Assembly (NCBI GenBank): GCA_049651845.1
Contig: JBASCW010000105.1
Coordinates: forward strand, 1 to 16,699
Length of the DNA: 16,699 nucleotides
Source of the DNA: RBG-16-66-20 sp049651845
GTDB lineage: Bacteria; Pseudomonadota; Gammaproteobacteria; Burkholderiales; SG8-39
Direction of reading: 5' to 3'
Of the stretch, positions 1 through 7,345 are shown one piece after another. Position numbers and translations under genes: made by a program. The stretch's first letter is position 1; each line of letters opens with the position of its first letter. The notes under the pieces are model-generated. The model ran no database searches, was not told where the DNA came from, and saw nothing but the letters and a program-made list of their open reading frames with translations.

Positions 1-2
1 CG

Positions 3-881
3 GCCGAGCGCGCGCGCTTCGCCATCGACCACAGCGCGCTCGGCAGTGCGCTGCTGGCGCGCTGGACGCTGCCGCCGGGGCTGGTCGCCGCGGTCACCGG
101 GTATTTCGCGCCGCCGCTCACCGCGGAGGGCGTGGACCGGCCGGCGCGCCGGCTCGCCTGGACGCTGGTGCTCGCGGAGACCGTCGCCCGGGCCGCCGCC
201 GCGGACGGCGCGCGCGAGGCCTGGACGCACCTCGCGCTGGAGGGCGCGGCGCGCCTCGGCTCGGATGCCGCCATGCTGGAGGAGGTCGCCGGCGAAGTTG
301 CCCTCGAGGCGCGTTCATGGGCGCCGCTGCTGTCGTTGCCCGTGCCCGCGCTCGGCACGCCGGACTTTCCGGGCTACGCGCACGCCGCGCCCGCGGGACC
401 GGCGGACGCGGCGGCGCTGCGCATCCTGGTGGTGGACGACGACGAGTCCGACCGCCTGCTGATCCGGCGCGCGCTGGAGAGGGCGGGACACGCGGTGTGC
501 CTCGCGGTGGACGGGCGCGATGCGCTCGCATCGCTCAGCGCGGCGCCGTCGCAGCTGGTGATCACCGATGTGGACATGCCGCACATGAATGGCCTGGACC
601 TCTGCAGGACGCTTCGCGGGAGCCGGTTCGGCGCCTGCCAGTACGTCATCGCGCTGACCGGCCGAGAGCAGCACGAGGATCTCGTGGAGTGCATCCATGC
701 CGGCGCCAACGACTTCGTCGCGAAATCGGCGACGCCCGAGATGCTGCTGACGCGCGTGCGCGCCGCCGCGCATGCGGTGCAGTGCAGCGAGACGCGCAGG
801 GACGAGGCGGATGCGGCGCGCGAACTCGCCACCGGACTGGCAATCGAGTGCCGCCGGATCCAATTCGAAGCGCGCCGCTAG
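3..881 (+). CDS. HDOD domain protein with C-terminal receiver domain (5' end missing)
   Basis: The reading frame is open from the window edge to a TAG at 879-881, giving 292 visible residues; the start lies outside the window. The first ~45 residues (DHSALGSALLARWTLP and following) match the end of an HDOD domain, a catalytically inactive relative of HD phosphohydrolases used as a signalling scaffold. A linker follows, then a complete receiver (REC) domain from about visible residue 139. It has the acidic pocket VVDDDE, the phospho-acceptor Asp in ITDVDMP (codon 567-569), the switch Thr in ALTG and the conserved Lys in VAKS. The protein ends about 30 residues after the receiver with no DNA-binding or enzymatic output. 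It probably sits in an operon with the cNMP-binding gene 25 nt downstream. HDOD-receiver fusions occur in proteobacterial two-component networks; the kinase partner is unknown, though kinases are encoded nearby. Confidence 0.88.
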   Translation, partial: AERARFAIDHSALGSALLARWTLPPGLVAAVTGYFAPPLTAEGVDRPARRLAWTLVLAETVARAAAADGAREAWTHLALEGAARLGSDAAMLEEVAGEVALEARSWAPLLSLPVPALGTPDFPGYAHAAPAGPADAAALRILVVDDDESDRLLIRRALERAGHAVCLAVDGRDALASLSAAPSQLVITDVDMPHMNGLDLCRTLRGSRFGACQYVIALTGREQHEDLVECIHAGANDFVAKSATPEMLLTRVRAAAHAVQCSETRRDEADAARELATGLAIECRRIQFEARR

Positions 882-892
882 CGCTCCGTGCC

Positions 893-900
893 GGAAGAGG
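893..900 (+). promoter_or_regulatory. Shine-Dalgarno for the cNMP-binding gene
   Basis: GGAAGAGG lies six bases before the ATG at 907. It selects this start over the longer open frame that would begin at 772 inside the upstream HDOD-REC gene, and it gives the protein a normal N-terminus for a single cNMP-binding domain. Confidence 0.65.
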
Positions 901-906
901 CCAGTC

Positions 907-1428
907 ATGCGGAACGCAACCCCAGCTTCGCGCGCCACCGGCCTGCGCCTCGCGGGATCCGGTCCCGCGTACCGGGATGCACTGTGCGAGATGCTCGACG
1001 GCGTCGAGCTGTTCAGCGGCCTGCCGTGGCCGGAGATCGAGACGCTGTCGGCCTACGTCACCGCGCACGAAGCGGACCCCGGTCACGTGCTGTTCCGGGA
1101 GGGCATGCCGGGCGACGCGCTGTACGTGCTGATCCGCGGGCTGGTCGAGACGCGCAAGGACGACGGCACGCAGCACGCGGCGGTGATCGCGACCGAGAGC
1201 GCCGGCCGGTCGATCGGCGAGATGGCCCTGATCGACGGCGAGCCGCGCTCCGCGAGTTGCGTGGTGGCCGAAGCGTCGCTGCTTCTCGCGTTGACGCGCG
1301 ACAACTTCCAGCGGCTCGCCGAACGGCACCCGGCGCTCGCGCTGCGAGTCACGCTGCGCATCGCGCGCCTGATGAGCCGCCGCCTGCGCGCGACCAGCGG
1401 CCGGCTGGTGGAGTTCCTGGATACCTAG
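907..1428 (+). CDS. Stand-alone cyclic-nucleotide-binding (Crp/cNMP_bd-like) domain protein
   Basis: This 173-residue protein consists of one cyclic-nucleotide-binding fold. The N-terminal helix with LFSGLPWPEIETLSAY is followed by the beta roll (GHVLFREGMPGDALYVLIRG). The phosphate-binding cassette is at about residues 104-116 (IGEMALIDGEPRSAS), with the Gly-Glu pair and the Arg-Ser that contact the phosphate and ribose in cAMP/cGMP receptors. A C-terminal helix (RIARLMSRRLRATS) ends the protein. There is no helix-turn-helix, so it is not a Crp-type transcription factor; it more likely acts by protein-protein contact. The ligand (cAMP, cGMP or c-di-GMP) cannot be decided from sequence. It follows the HDOD-REC gene by 25 nt and is probably co-transcribed. 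Its stop codon overlaps that of the convergent GGDEF gene. Confidence 0.88.
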   Translation: MRNATPASRATGLRLAGSGPAYRDALCEMLDGVELFSGLPWPEIETLSAYVTAHEADPGHVLFREGMPGDALYVLIRGLVETRKDDGTQHAAVIATESAGRSIGEMALIDGEPRSASCVVAEASLLLALTRDNFQRLAERHPALALRVTLRIARLMSRRLRATSGRLVEFLDT

Positions 1429-3407
1429 GCCACGGTTTCCGGCTGGTCGAGCGCCGCCTGCATGGCTGGGTCGAAGAAGCGCACGGTGGCGCGGCCCGCC
1501 GCCTTGGCCTGGTACATGGCCACGTCTGCGCGCTCGAGCAGTTCGTCGATGGACTGCTCATGGCCGCGGAACAGCGCGACCCCGACGCTGGGCGTGGTGT
1601 GGTGCCGGTGGCCCTTCAGCAGGTACGGCCGGCTGACCGCCGCGACGATTTTCTCGCCCACCGCGGCGGCCTGCTGCGCGGCCTGTTCCGCGGAGCCGGC
1701 CAGACCGACGAGCATCACGACGAATTCGTCGCCGCCGATGCGGGCCACCGTGTCCTCCTCGCGCACGCAGGCGGCCAGGCGCCGGGCCACTTCGACCAGC
1801 AGCCGGTCGCCCAGATCGTGGCCCATCGTATCGTTCAGCGTCTTGAAGCGGTCCAGGTCGATGAAGAACACGGCGCCATGGCTGCCGTGCCGCGCGCCGG
1901 CGGCGAACGCCTGCTGCAGCCGGTCGTGCAGCAGGCGCCGGTTGGGCAGGCGCGTCAGCGGGTCGTAGAAGGCGAGGTTGTGGATCTGCTCCTCGGCCTG
2001 CTTGCGCTCGGTGATGTCGGAGAACACGCCGACATAGTGGGTGATCGCCCCATCGGGCGCGCGCACCGCCGTGACCGTCAGGCGCTCCGGATACTGCTCT
2101 CCGCTCTTGCGCTGGTTCCAGAGTTCTCCGCTCCAGTACCCGTCGCGCGCCACCGCCTGCCACATGTCCCGGTAGAACTCGGCATCCTGCCGTCCGGACT
2201 TGAGGATCGCCGGGGATTTTCCCAATACCTCCTCCGCCTCGTAGCCGGTGAGCCGGGTGAACGCGCGGTTCACGCGCACGATGCGGCCGCGGGCGTCGGT
2301 GATGATGATGCCCTCCTCGGTCTCGAACGCCGTCGCCAGCATGCGCAGTTCCTGCTCCCGGCTGGCGAGCGCGGCGGCCATGGCGTTGAATTCGCCCGCC
2401 AGTTCGGCCAGTTCGGCCGAGCCCCTGCCCGCGGCGACGCTCGCGCTCAGGTCGCCGGTGCGGATGCGCCGCGCGGCTTCGCCCAGCCGGCGAATCGGGT
2501 GCAGCAGCGTCGCTTCGGCGCCGTACCACGCGTAGGCGCCGGCGGCGGCGACCAGAATCAGCAGCAGCGTCACGCCCGCCGCGAGCATGGGATCGGCCGC
2601 GCGCGCGAGCATTTCCACGGGGATGCCCACCGACAGTACGCCGCCGGCGGGATGCGCCAGGGGCACGTCGGCCTGCAGGCGACGCACGCCGTCGAGCCAG
2701 GTTTCGTTCTTCAGCACCTGCGGCTTGCCGCTCGCCAGCACCTGCCGGATGCCCGGCAGGTCCAGGCCGGAGCGGCCGAGAAAGGCCTCGGGGTCCGGAT
2801 GGCGCACGATGAACGCTCCCGCGCGGTCCAGCGCCCGCACCACGACCCCGGCCGGCGCCCGGTCGGCGGCCCGCCGATTGAGCCAGCCCAGGTCCAGCGC
2901 GGCGAGCAGGAAGTGGGCGCCCTCGGCCGCGGCGCCGGCGACCGGCATCGCGGCGATCAGCGACGGCCTGCCCTCGTCGTCGACCCGGTAGGACGATACG
3001 GCGAAGCGGCCGCTCTTGCGGACCTCTCTCAGTACGTCCTCGGCGCCGCGCTCCAGCAATCGATCCCGCGTGCCGACGGCGCAATGCGTGTGGTTTTCGT
3101 CGCCCTGGACGATCAGGTCCAGCACATAGGGGTAGGAAGCCCGGATTTCCGCAAGCCTGGCGCCGCATTCCGCGGGACCGAGTTCGTGCAGGCGCGACGC
3201 GGCCGATCCGGCCAGCAATCCCTGGGCATTGCCGAGGCTTTGTTCGAAATCGGCGGCCAGGTAGCGCGCCAGCTCGATGGCCCGCTCGGCCGCGTGCTTG
3301 CGTTCCTGTTCGAGGACCATGAGGCGCGCGATCAGGCCGATGCCGAACAGGGCCAGGAACAGCGCACACAGGCGTGCGCGCAGGGACGTCGCAAAGGGAA
3401 CCCGCAT
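1425..3407 (-). CDS. Membrane diguanylate cyclase: periplasmic sensor-HAMP-PAS-GGDEF
   Basis: This 660-residue protein would make c-di-GMP from GTP. A membrane helix (about residues 12-32) is followed by a ~240-residue extracytoplasmic region, probably Cache-like though not assignable with certainty. A second membrane helix lies at about 274-296. Then come a HAMP-like segment (HPIRRLGEAARRI), a PAS domain (~355-478, ending GVFSDITERKQAEEQ) and a GGDEF domain. The active-site loop GGDEF is intact at residues 558-562. An I-site RxxD (REED, residues 549-552) sits exactly five residues before it, so product inhibition by c-di-GMP is expected. There is no EAL domain. The start was placed at the ATG at 3407, just before the signal-anchor helix; an in-frame ATG at 3518 would add 37 residues that look non-coding and occupy the divergent promoter region. 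No strong Shine-Dalgarno marks either start. Confidence 0.9.
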   Translation of the reverse strand: MRVPFATSLRARLCALFLALFGIGLIARLMVLEQERKHAAERAIELARYLAADFEQSLGNAQGLLAGSAASRLHELGPAECGARLAEIRASYPYVLDLIVQGDENHTHCAVGTRDRLLERGAEDVLREVRKSGRFAVSSYRVDDEGRPSLIAAMPVAGAAAEGAHFLLAALDLGWLNRRAADRAPAGVVVRALDRAGAFIVRHPDPEAFLGRSGLDLPGIRQVLASGKPQVLKNETWLDGVRRLQADVPLAHPAGGVLSVGIPVEMLARAADPMLAAGVTLLLILVAAAGAYAWYGAEATLLHPIRRLGEAARRIRTGDLSASVAAGRGSAELAELAGEFNAMAAALASREQELRMLATAFETEEGIIITDARGRIVRVNRAFTRLTGYEAEEVLGKSPAILKSGRQDAEFYRDMWQAVARDGYWSGELWNQRKSGEQYPERLTVTAVRAPDGAITHYVGVFSDITERKQAEEQIHNLAFYDPLTRLPNRRLLHDRLQQAFAAGARHGSHGAVFFIDLDRFKTLNDTMGHDLGDRLLVEVARRLAACVREEDTVARIGGDEFVVMLVGLAGSAEQAAQQAAAVGEKIVAAVSRPYLLKGHRHHTTPSVGVALFRGHEQSIDELLERADVAMYQAKAAGRATVRFFDPAMQAALDQPETVA

Positions 3408-3427
3408 GACCTGAACCCGTCCGGCGA

Positions 3428-3466
3428 TCGCTCGCCAACATCCTCGTATCGGCGCCGGGCGAGCGA
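3428..3466. promoter_or_regulatory. Nine-base inverted repeat in the divergent intergenic region
   Basis: The 156-nt gap between the divergent GGDEF and HDOD genes contains TCGCTCGCC (3428-3436) and its exact reverse complement GGCGAGCGA (3458-3466) around a 21-nt spacer. It lies 21-59 nt upstream of the chosen GGDEF start. It could be an operator with half-sites about three helical turns apart, or a hairpin in the 5' leader. The repeat is GC-rich and simple, so chance is possible. I saw no clear -35/-10 pair and no c-di-GMP riboswitch signature in this gap. Confidence 0.3.
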
Positions 3467-3563
3467 GCTTGAGGCCGCTCAGGTTTTCCGGCCGCGTGCC
3501 GATGAAATCCTGGACCATCGATCGGCGCCCCCCCCGGCGTCACCCAAAAGGACTGCCCCGGGC

Positions 3564-4439
3564 ATGGACAGGCTCGACAGCTTGAGAATCCTCGTCGCGG
3601 AGGCGGCAAGCGGCGAGCTCGCGTTCCCGACCTCCGCGGCCGCCGCCCGGCGGGTGCGCGATGCGCTGGACGATCCGGATTGCGAAGTGGCGGAGGCGGC
3701 GCGCCTGATCCAGACCGAGCCGCTGCTGTCGGCGCGGGTGGTGGCGGTCGCCAATTCCGCGGCCTACAACCGCTCCAGGCGGGTGGTGACCGACGTGCGC
3801 GGCGCCGTGACGCTGCTGGGCTTTCGCACGGTCCGCAGCCTGGCGACGGCGCTGATGGTGCGCCAGATGGCGGGCACGCCGAAGGCGCCCGCCCATCGGG
3901 AACTGGCCCTGCAGCTCTGGGAACACAGTGCCGCCGTCGCGGCGATGGCGCAGGTGGTCGCCCGCATGATCACCCATCAGGATCCGGAGACTGCCCTGTT
4001 CGCCGGCGTGGTCCACGAGATCGGCGGCTTCTACCTGATCTCGCGCGCCGAGGATTTTCCCGGCCTGCTCGATGGCGATCCGGGTGAGTGGCTCGGCGAG
4101 GACCAGGAGGAGGGCGGCCCGGCCGACCGAAGGCGCACGCCCGAGAGCGACATCGGCCGCGCGGTGCTGAAGGCGCTCGCGGTGCCCGAGCCGGTGGCGG
4201 CGGCGGTCGAAGTTCTCTGGAAGGGTTACCTCGCGTTTCCGCCCGCCTCGCTCGGCGACACGCTGCTGCTGGCCGACCAGCTCGCGACGGTGAAATCGCC
4301 CATGCTGCGCGCCCACGGCACACAGAGCCGGGCGCCGGCCGGCGCCATCGACATGGTGCTCCAGGAAGAAACCCTCGGCGGGACGCTCGAGGACGCGGCC
4401 GAGGAAGTGGAATCCCTGGCCAAAGCGCTGCGCTTCTAG
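3564..4439 (+). CDS. HDOD domain signalling protein
   Basis: This is a 291-residue soluble protein. Residues ~18-100 carry the hallmark HDOD start (LAFPTSAAAARRV), the TEPLLSARVVAVANSAAY segment and the AVTLLGFRTVRSL helix. Residues ~115-235 continue the HD-like helical fold (LWEHSAAVAAMA, ALFAGVVHEIGGFYLISR). The metal-binding HD pair of true phosphohydrolases is not complete, as is usual for HDOD. An acidic, low-complexity insert lies at about 172-190. No receiver, GGDEF or other output domain is fused. The ATG at 3564 was chosen because the HDOD domain begins soon after it; AAAAGGA at 3546-3552 is a rather distant ribosome-binding site. The gene is divergent from the GGDEF gene and ends 12 nt from the convergent kinase gene. 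It is paralogous to the HDOD-REC protein at the window start. Its function is probably scaffolding in motility or stress signalling (inference). Confidence 0.88.
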   Translation: MDRLDSLRILVAEAASGELAFPTSAAAARRVRDALDDPDCEVAEAARLIQTEPLLSARVVAVANSAAYNRSRRVVTDVRGAVTLLGFRTVRSLATALMVRQMAGTPKAPAHRELALQLWEHSAAVAAMAQVVARMITHQDPETALFAGVVHEIGGFYLISRAEDFPGLLDGDPGEWLGEDQEEGGPADRRRTPESDIGRAVLKALAVPEPVAAAVEVLWKGYLAFPPASLGDTLLLADQLATVKSPMLRAHGTQSRAPAGAIDMVLQEETLGGTLEDAAEEVESLAKALRF

Positions 4440-4451
4440 CGCGGCGCGAGA

Positions 4452-7328
4452 TCAGGCCGTGGCGCGGGCCGGCGCCGCGGGGAAGTAGAGATGGAACGCG
4501 CTGCCCTTTCCCGGCGCGCTTTCGACGACGATGGCGCCTCCGTGTCCCTGCACGATGCCGTGCACCACCGACAGGCCCAGGCCCGTGCCCTCGCCCACCG
4601 GCTTGGTGGTGAAGAACGGCTCGAAGATCCGCTCCATCGTCGCGGCATCCATGCCCTTGCCGGTGTCCCGCACCGACAGGCGGACGTACCGGCCGGGCCG
4701 CAGATCCGGGCGCTCGTGCGCGAGGGCCTCGTCCACCGATACCGCTTCCAGACGCACGTCGATCTCGCCGGGGCGGCCCTCCATCGCGTGCCAGCTGTTC
4801 GTGCACAGGTTCACCAGCAACTGGTGGATCTGCGTCGCGTCGGCCAGGACCGCGGGCGCGTCCGGCGCGCAGGCGACCGCGAACCGCACGCCGGCGGGCA
4901 GGGTCGCGCGCAGCAGCCTGGCTGCTTCCTCCAGCACCGGGCCCAGTTCCGTGACGCTCTTCGCCAAGGCCTGCTTGCGGCTGAAGGCGAGGATCTGCTG
5001 CACCAGGGCGCGCGCGCGGCGGCCGGCCTTGCCGATCTCGGCGATGCTCTCGAACGCCGGATGATCCGCCCCGACGTCCTGGCGCGCGAGCTCGGCGTTG
5101 CCGAGAATCGAGCCGATGATGTTGTTGAAGTCGTGCGCGATGCCGCCGGCGAGCGTGCCCACCGCCTCCATCTTCTGCGACTGGCGCAGCTGCGCCTCCA
5201 GCAGCGTGCGCTCCTTCTCCGCCTTCAATTGTTCGGTGACGTCGCGGCCCGCGAGATGATAGGCTGCCTTCCCGCCGAACTCGATGAGCGTGGTCTGGAT
5301 TTCCACCACCAGCTCCCTGCCGTCGAGCGCGAGGAACCGCACCTCGGCCGGAAGCGCGCCGGCGCTGCCCGCATCGAGCGCCTTCATCCGCTCGCGGACG
5401 ATCGCATGAGAGTCTGGGTGAATGATCTCGAGGACCGGTTTGCCGAGCAGGTCCTCCGCGCGGGCCGCGCCGAGCGCGCGGATGGTGGCGGGGTTGACGT
5501 AGATGAGTTTTCCGTCCCGATACACCGCGATCGGCTCGGGCGACCTTTCGACCAGCGTGCGGTAGCGCTTCTCGCCTTCCTCGCGCGCCGCCAGCGCCAG
5601 CCGACGCTCGGAGATGTCGCGCAGGGTGGAGACGATGCGCTGCGGCCGCCCCTCGGCATCGGCGATGAGCCGCGCCGAGACCGAGCAGTGGATCGGCGAG
5701 CCGTCGCGGTTCCGGAATTCGACTTCGAAGTCCCTGACGGTACCGTGTGCCATCAGCGCGTCGATGAAAGCCGTCCCGCGCTTCGGGTCGGCATAGAACG
5801 CAATCGACGGTTTGCCGATGAAGTCCTCCTTCGTGTACTGGCCTCTTGAAAGCGTCTCGATCTGAGGGCTCATCGCGAGGATCGTACCTTCGATGGAGAT
5901 CTCGACGTACACGTCCTGGATGTTCTCGTAGATGCTGCGGTAGTTCTCCTCGCTCGCGCGCAGCGCCGCTTCCGCCTCCTTGCGCGCGGTGATGTCGCTG
6001 ACGAACACGATGTCCGCGGTCCGCCCGTTCCATTCGGTGACGGCGGCGTCGAGTTCGATGGGGATCGCGCTGCCGTTGCGGGCGAGCGCGAGGGCTTCGC
6101 AATGGCTCGGGACTTCCTCGCCTGCGAGCTGCCGGCGATGCCGGTCGAGGAGGAAGGCCCGGTCGTCGGGGTGGATGGTGTCGGCAATGGGGGTGTTCAT
6201 GAGTTCCTCGACGCCATATCCGAGCAAGCGCGCTGCATGCCGGTTCGCCAACACGTAGCGGCCGTCTTGCAGGACCAGGATGCCGACGCTGGCGTTGTCC
6301 GACATCGCCCGCAGGTTGGCTTCGCTGCCGGCCAGGTCGGTCATGGTCCGCATCTGGCGTGCTTCGCTGCGCCGCAGGCGGTGGAGCAGGGCTGCCAGCA
6401 AGCCGAACAGCAGCAAGGCGGCGCCGCCCACCGCAAGCGACCTGGATTTCCAGCCGGCGAGGACGTCCTCGCTCGCCAGCGCGACGACGACGTAGAAAGG
6501 ATATCGCTCCAGCTTGCGCACGCTGAAGATGCGCACGACGCCGTCGCCGCTCGACGCGTATCGCGCGGTTTCCTGCATCTTGCCGGCGCCGATCGCGTCG
6601 CGCAGGGGATTGCCCGGGGGCAGCGGCTTGTTGGTGTCGTCGTCGCGCGGCGGCCAGCGCACGACCTGGGTGAAGTCGTCGCTGCGGCGGATGCCGCCGA
6701 TGCCGTGCTTGCCGAGGTCCAGCGACCGGAACAGCCGCTGGAAGTATTCGACGTCAAGTGCGGCCGTGACGATGCCGTGGAACCTGCCTTGCCCGTCCCG
6801 CAGCGCCCGGGCGACCGCGACGGTCGGCCGGCCCACGGCCCGCGCCATGAGCACCTCGGAAATCACCAGCCCGGCCTGCGGGTCGTCCCTCAGCCGGCGG
6901 AAGAACCGGCGGTCGGCGATGTTCGTGCGCGGCGTGGACTTGCTGTCCGAGCTGTAGATCGGGTCGCCGCCCGCATCGATGACCCGTAGGCCCGCCAGCT
7001 CGGGAAAATTCACCAGGTGCGAATCCAGATCGGCATCGATCTGGGACGCATGGCTGGGCACCGCCTGCTTGTTCAGGGCCGAGATCGGCAGGCGGTGCCG
7101 CAGCTCTTGCAAGTTGGCGTCGGTGCGGCGCAGTGTCGCATCCAGACGGGTCTCGAGGATCGCGGCGTAGTTGCGCGTCGTGATCCCGGCGGCGCGCATT
7201 GCCTCGTCGTGGCCGGACCAGACCAGGTAGCCCAGCAGCGCCAGCGCGGCTAGGATGGCAGTGACGAGCAGCGCGGCGAACCGGCCGCGATCGCGGCCAA
7301 CGGCGGCGAGGAACTGGGCGCGGTCCAT
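4452..7328 (-). CDS. Membrane sensor histidine kinase with three PAS domains
   Basis: This is a 958-residue kinase. Membrane helix 1 lies at about residues 16-36. A ~260-residue extracytoplasmic sensor of probable Cache type follows (ADRRFFRRLRDDPQAGLVIS is typical of double-Cache sensors). Membrane helix 2 is at about 297-316. Three PAS domains come next (~335-450, 460-578, 587-702), the first two ending in DIT/DIS-type linkers. The DHp domain has the phospho-acceptor His732 in GGIAHDFNNIIGSI. The ATPase domain has an N-box (Asn844, CTNSWHAM), G1 (DTGKGMD, 888), F-box (FEPFFTTK) and G2 (GTGLGLS, 914). It ends without a receiver, unlike its upstream neighbour. The ATG at 7328 lies 17 nt after the upstream stop; an ATG at 7385 would overlap that gene by 40 nt. 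It is last in a minus-strand two-component run. The DHp coding stretch is almost identical in DNA to that of the hybrid kinase. Confidence 0.93.
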   Translation of the reverse strand: MDRAQFLAAVGRDRGRFAALLVTAILAALALLGYLVWSGHDEAMRAAGITTRNYAAILETRLDATLRRTDANLQELRHRLPISALNKQAVPSHASQIDADLDSHLVNFPELAGLRVIDAGGDPIYSSDSKSTPRTNIADRRFFRRLRDDPQAGLVISEVLMARAVGRPTVAVARALRDGQGRFHGIVTAALDVEYFQRLFRSLDLGKHGIGGIRRSDDFTQVVRWPPRDDDTNKPLPPGNPLRDAIGAGKMQETARYASSGDGVVRIFSVRKLERYPFYVVVALASEDVLAGWKSRSLAVGGAALLLFGLLAALLHRLRRSEARQMRTMTDLAGSEANLRAMSDNASVGILVLQDGRYVLANRHAARLLGYGVEELMNTPIADTIHPDDRAFLLDRHRRQLAGEEVPSHCEALALARNGSAIPIELDAAVTEWNGRTADIVFVSDITARKEAEAALRASEENYRSIYENIQDVYVEISIEGTILAMSPQIETLSRGQYTKEDFIGKPSIAFYADPKRGTAFIDALMAHGTVRDFEVEFRNRDGSPIHCSVSARLIADAEGRPQRIVSTLRDISERRLALAAREEGEKRYRTLVERSPEPIAVYRDGKLIYVNPATIRALGAARAEDLLGKPVLEIIHPDSHAIVRERMKALDAGSAGALPAEVRFLALDGRELVVEIQTTLIEFGGKAAYHLAGRDVTEQLKAEKERTLLEAQLRQSQKMEAVGTLAGGIAHDFNNIIGSILGNAELARQDVGADHPAFESIAEIGKAGRRARALVQQILAFSRKQALAKSVTELGPVLEEAARLLRATLPAGVRFAVACAPDAPAVLADATQIHQLLVNLCTNSWHAMEGRPGEIDVRLEAVSVDEALAHERPDLRPGRYVRLSVRDTGKGMDAATMERIFEPFFTTKPVGEGTGLGLSVVHGIVQGHGGAIVVESAPGKGSAFHLYFPAAPARATA
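4970..5206 (-). repeat. DHp-encoding DNA repeat, copy 1
   Basis: Within the three-PAS kinase, 4970-5030 (61 nt) is identical to 8272-8332, and 5076-5206 (131 nt) differs from 8378-8508 at only four positions. The 45 nt between the two blocks is clearly diverged. The blocks encode the DHp domain from just before the AHDFNN motif to the AFSRKQ helix. The match covers synonymous sites, so it reflects recent duplication or gene conversion rather than protein constraint alone. Confidence 0.85.
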
Positions 7329-7345
7329 GCCCAGCGCCGGATCCT

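Noticed and set aside
3408..3518. N-terminal extension of the GGDEF protein to ATG 3518
   Set aside because: The 37 extra residues lack family character and would put a non-hydrophobic stretch before the signal-anchor helix; the ATG at 3407 fits better.
888..4439. A 1183-codon open plus-strand frame running through the GGDEF gene region into the HDOD gene
   Set aside because: Only its last 291 codons (from 3564) encode a recognisable protein; the rest is antisense to a well-supported GGDEF gene. Long antisense frames are common in very GC-rich DNA.
4491..5849. A 452-codon plus-strand frame opposite the three-PAS kinase, plus similar long frames at 7517-8659 and 9014-10486
   Set aside because: They mirror the kinase codons, are Arg/His/Gln-rich and show no domain. 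The frames at 4491 and 7517 resemble each other only because the kinase genes beneath them are paralogous.
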